Source of the DNA: Trichobilharzia regenti
Taxonomy: Eukaryota; Platyhelminthes; Trematoda; Strigeidida; Schistosomatidae
Direction of reading: 5' to 3'
DNA: 64,000 nt
Assembly: GCA_944472135.2 (NCBI GenBank)
Contig: OX235270.1
Location: forward strand, 130,925,632 to 130,989,631
Shown here piece by piece: positions 33,002-42,251 of this stretch. The notes under the pieces are model-generated. The model was not told the origin of the DNA and did no database searches. It saw nothing but the letters and a program-made list of their open reading frames with translations. Positions within the stretch are counted from its first letter, which is position 1, and each line of letters begins with the position of its first letter. Both the position numbers and the translations under genes were made by a program.

Positions 33002-34260
33002 AATACGGGAAAGAACAGGTTGCTTTGATGTTCTCAATAAACTAACAGTACTTAAGTAACGTGCTGCCGGCCGGAAGGTGAACTGAAGTGTATAGAGGTA
33101 AACCATGCAACAGATCACAAGAGTAAAACTGTGACGGTGTGGCAAGTGCCAAACCTGTCCATTAACGTGATCTTGTTCGTCCATTTTGGCGAAATCTCTT
33201 TCAACATATTGAGACATTACATTGATATACTCTTTATGCAGGTCTGAGTCTTGATAGAGGCGTTTCCTCAACGAATTGAGTCTATTCACTGCCAGTTTTT
33301 TATCATTAGGTGAATTATGTTGTCGACACCATTGAAGTGCTATGTGATAATATCTATCAACCAACTGTCTGGACTATAACATAATACTCAAAGCCTTACG
33401 GTCTTCAACAGACCTTGACACTTGACCACTCACATCATCAAACTCATTCTTATAGAATCGTTCAAACATAGTCTCAAATTTTCTGTGGCTAGGATATGAT
33501 TGATGATGTTAGTTTCACCAGAGGTCTTTCTGTATGGTCCCAGCAATGTCCATCCCATAGGAGTCTTTATGGCACAAGGTTCGTTAGCTCCACCAAGCCT
33601 TTTATCGATCGTTATGTGCGCTTCTGGCATGTTGCAACCAATAAGCATCTTAATTTCTTCATTCTTAACCTTCGGTAAAATTTTCCGTCTAGGTGACTCC
33701 ATGAGGCCATCTGATCTGCTGTTGGTACAACCCTTTGTAACCGTGGCAAGTTCTGTACTGTCCATGCTTTGGAAACAGAAAGGTGAAGGGACGAATCCAA
33801 CGGGGAGACTTCTAGTTGCACCTGTTTGCAAGATAAAGTGGACTGTGAACCAAGCGTCTTAAGGGAGACTATCTTAGTTGCTCCTGCTAAACCTAATTCT
33901 CTTGCTAGATCTTCTGTGACCAATGTTGCGTCTGAAACGCTATCCAAAAACGCACAGGTTTGAACAACGCTATCATTATTTCTGGCTAAATCGGGCACTA
34001 TGGCGAATGCTGTCTCACTTTTCGAAGTCTTCTGCAAAGTCAAACCACTGCGCTGTCGACTGTTGATATGCACATCATTTTTTACATCGTCGGATAATCC
34101 CTGGCTTCTGTGGAGCAATGTATGGTGTCGCCAACCACAACCTTTACCTGCACAGGACCTCGAAGAACGAGAATTATTTGCTACATGATTTGCCCTTAAA
34201 CAGACGCTGCATAGTTTTCTCTTAGAAACAAATGCCAGACGTTCATTGAGGTCTTTATCT
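33002..34260 (-). pseudogene. BEL-C zinc motifs, aspartic protease and start of the RT region
   Basis: Zinc motifs at 34260-34130 (LCSVCLRANH and CGWRHHTLLHRS, the usual BEL pattern). DUF1758-type protease in 34118-33612, with the active site reading FLDSVSDATLV where DSGS is expected, so it is inactivated. 33831-33430 continues with MLIGCNMPEAH and IKTPMGWTLLGP, matching BEL-A LIGCSVPEAH and KTPLGWTVRGP. 33364 to about 33130 matches the BEL-A region before RT (YVERDFAKMDEQ, VWHLPH). After that, BEL homology stops and about 130 bp of unassigned sequence leads into DPP3. Confidence 0.8.
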
Positions 34261-34430
34261 TCAAAACTTCAAACACTGATCTAAGAAATGTCCTGCCGAT
34301 CATAATAAACAGGGTGGGACAAATGAGCGTGACACATTAGTAAGATCATCGTTCGATATTTTGACATTACTGTCTGAGAGCCGGGTGACAAACACTCGAT
34401 GTTTAGAATCAGAGTTTTTCTTCGTAGGGT

Positions 34431-34795
34431 TGTCAGCCAACTCTCGGAAACTGTGAATGTCCAGTTCTCACTACGATGGACCTCACGCTGTCCCTCGAAA
34501 ACTTTCAGAAACACTTTGTATTAACCAACGCAAAAACCAGAACACTGATTGGCGAGTAGAGAATCCTTTATTCTTACGCCAACACGTACCCAACAATAAG
34601 GCTATTACACAAGATCTAAGAATAAATATTACAACAATAAATAATGATAATACTTCTGATGGTTTTTTATCTTCCCTGAACAGCGAACCATGAGACGATG
34701 ACAGCAATATCGATGACTCCGGCGAAAAAATATGGAAGAGTTGAGTTTGAGCAAACAACCATGAATGTATGGTTCAGCCTTCAACTACACTGACA
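34431..34795 (-). repeat. Diverged LTR1-type LTR
   Basis: Minus strand TGTCAGTGTAG to GGCTGACA, 365 bp, with an AGAATAAAGGATTC polyadenylation segment. Outer pentamers do not match (acagc on one side, agggt on the other). It lies between BEL-C on one side and a BEL-A 3' internal fragment on the other, so it could be the 5' LTR of the first or the 3' LTR of the second. Confidence 0.8.
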
Positions 34796-34845
34796 ACAGC
34801 CTAAATAGAAACATTCATTCTCAATCATTGATTCCACAGCTAATC

Positions 34846-35567
34846 CTTATCTCCGTGTGCATTTCATTCTCAGCAATAGCCTAGCCTCCCCGGCGTATAC
34901 GACCCATCTGCTGTCCTTAACATCAGTCAATTCATTCACGGATGTAGAAGACTCGAAATAGTTTCAGAAGTAAGCACGACGAAAATTTTAACAAAATTGT
35001 GCAAAACAACAAGGTACGAAAACAACGAGTAAACACAATGAATCCAAGAAACACCAAATGATATGACACTCCACACATATGCAAACAGTACACATAACCT
35101 CGCAGGTCATGTCTTGATGTAATTCCTTTGAAGAATCGCATAACTTACACCAGCACGCCTGCAACCCTTCACAGGTTGATGACTGTAAGTTGTGGAATGT
35201 CCGGACACAAACAAGATTAACCAACAATTACATTAATTGGAACCGACTCAATTGATTAACACAAACACATTGACAAGCAATACATCAAATGTTGTGGATT
35301 CTGACACGAAGAACTACCCTTGAAGAACTGTAGGACTTACAACAGTACGCCTACATTCCTTCTCAGGTTGACGATCCAAGTGGAAGTTGTCCGGACACAA
35401 ACAGAATTACCAACGGATAGTTTACAGATGATACCAATTCAGTATATATAACATGAACATATGTACAAAATAACACACCAAGTAAGATGGACTGCGCTTC
35501 GATGTACTACCGTTTGAAGAATTGTAGGACTCACAGCAGTACGCCTTAAACCCTTCTCAGGTTGACG
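34846..35567 (-). mobile_element. BEL-A 3' internal region fragment with three repeat units
   Basis: Matches 370-910 and 44225-44760. The 55-bp motif occurs three times (about 35126, 35320 and 35513), so an extra unit of about 190 bp is present here. Read on the minus strand it would lead toward the LTR at 34795. Confidence 0.72.
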
Positions 35568-35574
35568 CCTTCTT

Positions 35575-35945
35575 GTCTATTCGGTGCACAACCGTACCCT
35601 GCAGAGAATAGGAGTAGAATAAGTCGAATCAAATTCATGTAGAGCTACAAAATGTTAGGTTTAATGGAATATAATGAGGATCGAGTAAGGACGTTATTAG
35701 AAAATGAATGAGATAAGACATTGTGAAGTGGTATTTAAAGATCTGACAATGGATAGCAAGTTAATTTATAAGATGCCCCATAAATCTGTGCAGAGTCCAC
35801 GTGGTCGCATCTCAACAATAGGCTGAGCGAATGGTATATATTTAAAGGCAGAAGCATGATCTGTCTAGGCGTACATTATTACCTTTTTCAAGATAAAGAT
35901 CTTAGCCCTCATAAAAATCAGAAAAATCTCGAGCCGTCAAATTGC
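35575..35945 (+). mobile_element. CR1-A 5' UTR fragment
   Basis: Matches the first 370 bp of CR1-A (59990-60360), including the TATA-like segment, and then changes to unrelated sequence. A 5' piece without the rest of a non-LTR element cannot arise by normal 5' truncation, so it reflects later rearrangement. Confidence 0.75.
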
Positions 35946-36785
35946 ATATTGCTGTTCCTGCAGAATGGGGTGATTCACCTTAGTGACCACCACCATATCT
36001 ACTGATCAGCTAGCACCACCCTCCCTCCTGTTCTGATGTGAGGCTCTGAGACTATGATTATTATGGCTACCGCAAATATATTGCTTGGTACCAGACATGT
36101 TCGTACCTCATATTCCATCTCCCTAGCTTTCTTAATGAGTGCTTCCAATAGGTCTCCACGTACATCTTTATGAACATATATATGTATGCATGCGTCCTAA
36201 CGAACAGATTACTTTATGAGAAGTTAAAAACTTAAAGATTAAAAGAATAGGTTTTGTGAATAGTGGAGCAAGATTCAGCAGAACACTATAGTTAGAGTCT
36301 AATGTAGGTAGTATGAACTGAAGGTAAGGTCGGTTGGCAGGACTTAGTGTACTAAATTATCATGACAGTCTTGTATATAGTAAACATTTGACATTGCAAA
36401 GTAACCTGTCTACACATATTATAAAAAGATATTAACAGTGAACCAACAAAACTTTAGCATTTGGTTGACAATACTGCAAAAGGGAAGTTAGTCTTACAGG
36501 TAGCCGTAAAGTAAATCAATCTATATATGATAAGAGTATAATCAATGTTATAATTCCTCTTATGGAAGAATACATAAGGCTCAATAACTGTGTGTTATAA
36601 GGAAAGCAAGCCTGGTAAACCAAGATAACATTTGCTGCCTAAATATCATAATCATTTTAAGTATTTAATAACAATCTAATTTCAAGTATTGAACATGCAT
36701 AATTACTAAGCATTATTATGTTAGTCTAGGAACTAGTGTACTTTCTGTAGTTAAATATTTAAGTGCCACTGTTTCACCACTCTAC
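35946..36785. other. Unassigned AT-rich sequence
   Basis: No coding-like ORF and no repeat shared with the rest of the window that I can see. This is one of the few stretches present only once. Confidence 0.4.
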
Positions 36786-37399
36786 CAGCATTTGAGATCT
36801 TTTAGACGGGCTAGGCTGGGCATGTTGATATGTTTTTCTAGGCTCCTTTTGAGACTATCTGGCCTTTCACAGGATCTAATCTCAGAGGGTAGTCGGTTCC
36901 AAAGTTTGCAATATTTAATGGCGAAGAAGTTAGCTCTAGTGGCGAGTTTATGGGTGTTAACCTTAAGAAGGTAGTCATGGTTTCGTAGTCAATACGATTT
37001 AGGACTAGCCCACGTTATGGATGAGTTACCGTTACAGTGCTTTCTTATAACTGTAAATAAGAGAAATTTTTTATTATTATTTATTTCTGGAACAGAACCA
37101 GCCATTTTTACAGGCATGAACATATGTACACTTATTAAAACTTATCGAATATGTAATATGATTTGTTAATTTAGAAATAAGCTGAATACTGGTAAATGTG
37201 AGAGAAACATTTAAAATTAAGTGTACAAGTAAGGAAGTAGATATGGCGTCAAATCTAAACCGTGATTGAAAAAAATACTTGTCAATTTCACGCGGGAATA
37301 ATAGATGATTGCGTTAGTTGGGGTAGGTAAGTAGCATTTCTGTACAGGTGCTGATGTGATAAATAAGAGATGCATAATAAAGAACAAATTGCACTTCAC
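36786..37399 (-). pseudogene. CR1-C ORF2 C-terminal remnants
   Basis: 37399-37217 continues the RT C-terminal region (KCNLFFIMHLLFITS). After a non-coding insert, 37015-36786 reads FFAIKYCKLWNRLPSEIRS and SLKRSLEKHINM, the usual last block of CR1-type ORF2 (compare IWNRLPANVRDANT at 53750). Confidence 0.65.
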
Positions 37400-37984
37400 T
37401 CTCCTTAACCATAAGGGTTCTAAGTCCAGTCGAATACATCTGTCAAGGTATTCTATTTGCTGATCATAGCCTAATATGCGTTTCGTGAGGAGTCTTTGGA
37501 CGCCTTCAACTTTTTTCTGTCTACTGATTTAAAGCTACTGCATAAGTGGGCACAGTATTCAAGTTTGGGGCGAATGGATATCTTGTATATAGCTAATTTG
37601 GCTTCTGGAGTGTAAAAGTTGCGTAGCACAAAGCCGGTTAGACGTTTACAATCAGATACTACCTTATTTACATGTTCAGTAAAAGTAAGATCTGAGTATG
37701 TTATCCCGAGATCTGTGACTGTGTTCGTGTTTGAGACAAGGTCACCGTACATGTATAGACACATGCTAGGTTTCCAACGTCCGAAGTATGTTATCCAAGG
37801 CTTAGCTAGATTGAACGTTAACTGCCACTTTTCACTCCGATTACATGGACTATTTAGGTCTTCTTGGATTTTACTAGCAATATTCATATCATAATAGTTG
37901 AAATCATAGACAACTTTGAGGTCATCTGCAGAGAGGTATGGCTTGCCATACTTGATCATAGAGGCAATATTTTTTCCCAAGTAT

Positions 37985-38512
37985 TTGCAATCCATCCAAA
38001 ACATACCTGGGTTTTTTCGTTAATGCGAAGTCAATATTTCTTTAATTTTTGATGTGCTCCATTGAATGACTGGCTATCATACTGTTGCCACAAACCAAAG
38101 ACAAAAACGTCAGAAGCCACGTAATTTAGCCATAAACCAAATTTATGAAACTTAAATAATGCTTATCCATGCCTCTCCATTTTGTGTGTCCTACACAGGT
38201 AGGAAAAATTATGTATTTTATTAAAACATTATTATTAAGTATGATTGCTAATCGTATATATAATTTATCATATTTATTCATTTTTTTATTTTTGATTACA
38301 GCTTGATTCCACACTGTATTTTTGGTGCAAGTATGGAATTTTCAGCATGGATATCTGTAGCCTAAAGTTTGCAGGCCGACCATAGATATCAGGTGTGGGT
38401 CGGCAGGGTTTCGAACCTCGGGCCATGTGCATGATCGGCGAGAGTCATAACCACTGTGCCACCGACGCATGATGCCTGAAAACTGGCGTCCCTCATGTAC
38501 AAAATGAGAAAA
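37985..38512 (-). repeat. Repeat E copy with a tRNA-like head, inserted in CR1-C
   Basis: Contains the family segments aactggcgtccctcatgtac (38474-38494) and cgttaatgcgaag (38018-38030). Between them lies a block of about 200 bp with a tRNA-like sequence (38399-38466) that is absent from the inverted partner at 40250-40590. Confidence 0.65.
38399..38466 (-). repeat. tRNA-like SINE head
   Basis: Minus strand: acceptor-like GTCGGTG pairs with TGCCGAC at the other end, box A TGGCACAGTGG, box B GGTTCGAAACC. The T stem is imperfect and the flanks are repeat sequence, so I read it as a tRNA-derived SINE promoter and not a functional tRNA gene. Confidence 0.65.
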
Positions 38513-39173
38513 TATTATTGCTATTATTTATGAATACAATGAGTAGGGTAGGGCCAAGAGCACTAGCTTGTATCACGCCGCTGGTTATCGGTTTGGATGT
38601 AGATAAGTGATGGTTGACTTTAACTAACTGTTCTCTTCCTGTAAGAAAGGAAGTTATCCACTCAAGTAGCCTTCCACTTATTCCATAAGATAGGAGTTTC
38701 AATATGAGTCTGTTATGTGGGACCTTATCAAAAGCTTTCCTAACATCTAGAAATAATGTTGCTGCCGAACGACCCTTGTCTACACATTCAGTAATGTGGT
38801 CGAAATAATCTAACTCGCAAGTAATGCACGATCTTCTATTTGGGAAACCGTATTGGAAAGGGGATATTAAGTCATTCGAAAGCAAACACTGAACAATTTG
38901 CTTCTTTACAATCTTTTCCATCACACGTGAAACTACGGAAGTAATGTTGGTGGGGCGGTAATTATCTATGTCCGCTGTAGGTCTGGTTTTGTGAAAGGGT
39001 ACAACGTAAGATTTCTTCCAGCTATTTGGATATGTTCCACTCCTTATCGAAGTTGAAAATATCTTGAGAAGAAGTAGATTCATGTCATTTCCACCATTTT
39101 TTAAGAGGACGGAAGACATTCCATCTGGCCCGGGAGTATTAGTAGGCTTAAGGGTTGTGATAGCTTTATCGAT

Positions 39174-40180
39174 TTATTGGGCCTTTAAGACTATATCGCA
39201 TAAACACTTTTCTGTTTTACGAGGGAAATCTATATCCTGGTCATTTTCTAGACTGTACAGTTTGGCAAAGCGCGTGCTAAACACCTCACATATATCCTCA
39301 GCACTTTCGTAAGTAATGCCGCCTAGATGTATTATTTTTGGATATGTTGATTTGGAGTTTGTTAACCTACTTTTGAAGAGTTTGGCTGTTTGTCCAATGT
39401 TTTGCAGTGGCTGAATTGTCCGCGTTTCTTTATTCCTAAGACTTAGATTTCTCAACTCATGGATTCTAATGGGATTGTTTTGATAGCGATTAACGACGGT
39501 AAGTCGTCATGTCTGTAGTAACTTAAAGAGTGCTTCCGCAAACCTCTTCTTAATGATATTGGAATACAATCACCTTGAGGGATTTTGAATTTAATCAGTT
39601 TCACGGGCGCTATGACATGACTAGCAGACTGTATATTTTCATGGAAGTTTTTAAGGACTTACTCTAATAAGTCATTGGTAAAGTAGGAATCCCAGTTATA
39701 GTATCTAATCAAGCCCTGATACAGGTCTTAATCAACACGTGTATATGGTCTTATAGGTGTCCGATTACCTTCGTTTCTGTGCATAGTTTCTGGAGAAATA
39801 TTAAACAAACATGCAACTATTTTATGATCGCTACCTGGGAATTCATGTCCCACATGAATTGTAGATGGTGCTACGTTGATTGTGAATATAAGATAAAGAA
39901 TGTTATCGGACCTAGTGGGTACATTTATTTGTTGCGTCCATCCTCCTGTAATGATGGAATTAAGAAGATTATCATACCTTGAGGGTCCACGAAGTGTACG
40001 CCACGATATATCAGGCAAATTGAAGTCACCTCCAATTATATTACAACTGAAGGGAAGATTGGGTGCAACATTGAATATGTTGCTGAGTACGTTATCGTAT
40101 TCGCGGTTGGATGATGGCGGTCGGTATACACAACCTATAAGGATATGTTTACTCCTGAGAAATTTTATTTCGACCCACAC
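39174..40180 (-). pseudogene. CR1-C endonuclease and linker remnants
   Basis: 40180-39728 covers the endonuclease C-terminal half (LIGCVYRPPSSN, IIGGDFNLPDISW with the catalytic Asp and Asn, and PGSDHKIVACLF with the catalytic Asp-His). 39455-39174 is linker sequence before RT. The N-terminal third of the endonuclease is absent. Confidence 0.75.
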
Positions 40181-40249
40181 CGAATCATCAAACTGTGACA
40201 GAATAGGGTGACTAAAATGTGTTGCACAAAAGGGTTGTTTAATAATAAT

Positions 40250-40640
40250 ATATTCTCATTTTGTACATGAGGGACGCCAGTTTTCAGGTATCACCAATAT
40301 GATAAATTATATATACGATTAGCAATCATACTTAATAATAATGTTTTAATAAAATACATATTTTTTCCTACCTGTGTAGGACACACAAAATGGAGAGGCA
40401 TGGATAAGCATTATTTAAGTTTCATAAATTTGGTTTATGGCTAAATTACGTGGCTTCTGACGTTTTTGTCTTTGGTTTGTGGCAACAGTATGATAGCCAG
40501 TCATTCAATGGAGCACATCAAAAATTAAAGAAATATTGACTTCGCATTAACGAAAAAACCCAGGTATGTTTTGGATGGACTAAAATTCTTGGGAAAATAG
40601 AGCTTGAAGTTATTCCCCAATATAACGAAACCGAATCTTA
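40250..40640 (+). repeat. Repeat E copy lacking the tRNA-like head
   Basis: Inverse-orientation partner of 37985-38512. It runs from gtacatgagggacgccag (40263) through cttcgcattaacg to gggaaaatagagcttgaag. The tRNA-like block is deleted between about 40290 and 40300. Confidence 0.65.
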
Positions 40641-41303
40641 TTCTTCATTTATATCCAAATTGAATAATAATTGAAATAAGTGATACACTTGTATAGTTTT
40701 GTCGGCATTTTCATCGTATCATCACGAGTGAATTGTACTCAATGTAGAATAATATTAATGATAGTATATATTTTCTGATAAACGGGCGTTTCCAAGAAAA
40801 GAAAGTTATTTTTACAGATACGATCAGTTACGTTATAAGTTACAATCGTGACATCGTATTACAAATTAATACTTTTCCGTTGGTATAAGAGTTTATTCCA
40901 CAAATGTAATCCAGATTGCGTCGTGGGGGAAGGTAATGCGTAATTCACGAAGGAATTGTAAGATATGGGACCAATAATGTTTGCAGATCATTTGTCTTTG
41001 TAAATGGTCAAATATCCACATTATTCATTCTCATTCAAAAAGCCAAATGGAAGCCAAAATAGAGAGACAAAAAAGAATACAAACAACATTAACTCAAAAG
41101 AAAGCAAGAGGTGTCTTTAAGGAGTGACTAATAAACGTATACATATATACTCTGTTTAGTAAATATGGTTATTCTTGTGCACTAACTAACTAGTCCCGTT
41201 ATGCTAACTTTCAAATTATGTGTGAACTAATATTACTGTTCTGTGTAGAAGTGTTTATCATCTGGTTCCAATAATATTAAAATTTGTAACTCTAGTTTGT
41301 TGT
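40641..41303. other. Unassigned non-coding part of the P2 left arm
   Basis: AT-rich with no coding-like frame. It matches 53901-54563 in reverse orientation at very high identity. Confidence 0.5.
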
Positions 41304-41747
41304 AACTACACGTTTAAAGAACTTAAAATATCTATGAAGGGTGAGAAAGAGGGTGTAAGAGTCAGGCGCAAAAATGCATTGTCATCTTTGAGCAGTCTGG
41401 TGACTGAGGAGATGAACACTGAGAATGTGTTTGCATCACGCACATTAGCTGGTAGTCTATTCCAAATGACTGAAAACTTATTTAAGAAGAAGTTGTACCG
41501 CACGTAAGTCTGACAATGCTCTATAGCAGCCAGGATGTGACGATTTCTAAGACTGTATCTGATGACAGCGATAGGTTTAGTTATTGGCTCGGAGGAATGC
41601 AGGAGAAGATTAGTTAGCTTACAATAAAACATAAGGTTTAGCTTAAGACATCTTATCCAGAGGGGTTCTAATATTAACTTTTCGCATCGCTCATGGTATT
41701 CCACAACAGTTTCTGAACCAAGAGTACTTGAGGCAAACTACGGTTGC
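41304..41747 (-). pseudogene. CR1-A-type ORF2 C-terminal fragment (P2 left arm)
   Basis: 132-codon frame at 41704-41306 (MEYHERCEKLILEPL, later SVIWNRLPANVRDANT) with a natural C-terminus and 3' UTR. It ends at the GTTGC target site (41743-41747) into which the pol-less BEL element is inserted. Confidence 0.82.
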
Positions 41748-42106
41748 TGCCAATGCACTTAAAGATTGAACGATCAACTCATGGTTGTTTGCTCAAACCC
41801 AACTTCCCTATATTTTCGCGGAGGCATCAATCAGCCAGTCATCGTCTCATCGGTCGCTGTTCAGAAAGAAGTCAGGAGAAAACCGTCAGAAGTAATATTG
41901 TGATTTATTATTGTAATATTTGTTCACAGGCCTTAGTTGTAACAGTGTTTATATGTTGGTGTTACAATAAAGAATCCTCGAGTCGCCAATCGGTGTTTTG
42001 GTTTTGCGTCCGTTATTACCAAGCGTTTCTGAGAAACTTCAAGGAACAGTGTGAGTCCGAGTGCAGCGAGAGCTGAGCATTAACGGTTTATGAGACGTGG
42101 TTGACA
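41748..42106 (+). repeat. LTR1, 5' LTR of the gag-only element
   Basis: Starts TGCCAATGCAC (TGTCAATGGAG in the 3' LTR) and ends GGTTGACA. Contains CAATAAAGAATCC. The mirror copy is 53098-53456. Confidence 0.9.
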
Positions 42107-42251
42107 GTTTCTGATGGTGAAGTCAGTTTTCGATGGTTTTGGACTGTTGGTGACAGTTGGGTTAGTCACCATTCATCTTTCCTGGTGCCGGTCAAGTCCT
42201 CTTTGAACAAGCAATATCTGGAACGTTTTTGGAATTGGGTCAAGTTCAACA

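Larger units (their letters stand above)
31250..34795 (-). mobile_element. BEL-C: decayed BEL/Pao element carrying a DPP3 cDNA in place of RT-RNase H-integrase
   Basis: Minus strand: LTR (34795-34431), zinc motifs and protease (34260-33430), pol segment up to the start of RT (33364 to about 33130), a DPP3-derived segment (about 33001-31574), then the C-terminal DUF5641 domain of BEL pol (about 31560-31250). RT, RNase H and the integrase core are missing. All parts have the same orientation. No 3' LTR is visible to the left. Confidence 0.75.
37471..39119 (-). pseudogene. CR1-C reverse transcriptase, split
   Basis: 39119-38493: VVPFHKTRPTADIDNYRPTN, motif A in LFLDVRKAFDKVP, and ITSGVIQASALGPTLL, with ASALGP where GSVLGP or GAVLSP is usual. 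38004-37471: PYLSADDLKVVYDF, so the catalytic YADD has become SADD, then DLGITYSDLTFTEHVNK and a KLEYCAHLCSSF block. Both the insertion and the motif changes show it is dead. Confidence 0.8.
36786..40215 (-). mobile_element. CR1-C: decayed CR1-like element interrupted by repeat E
   Basis: Minus-strand pieces in order: endonuclease (40180-39728), linker (39455-39174), RT (39119-38493), RT after the catalytic motif (38004-37471), C-terminal pieces (37399-37217 and about 37015-36786). A repeat-E insertion (about 37985-38512) splits the RT just before the catalytic motif. A short unassigned insert lies at about 37060-37215. Confidence 0.8.

Noticed and set aside
38399..38466. Functional tRNA gene
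   Set aside because: The T stem has mismatches and the sequence is embedded in a repeat; a SINE head is the better reading.
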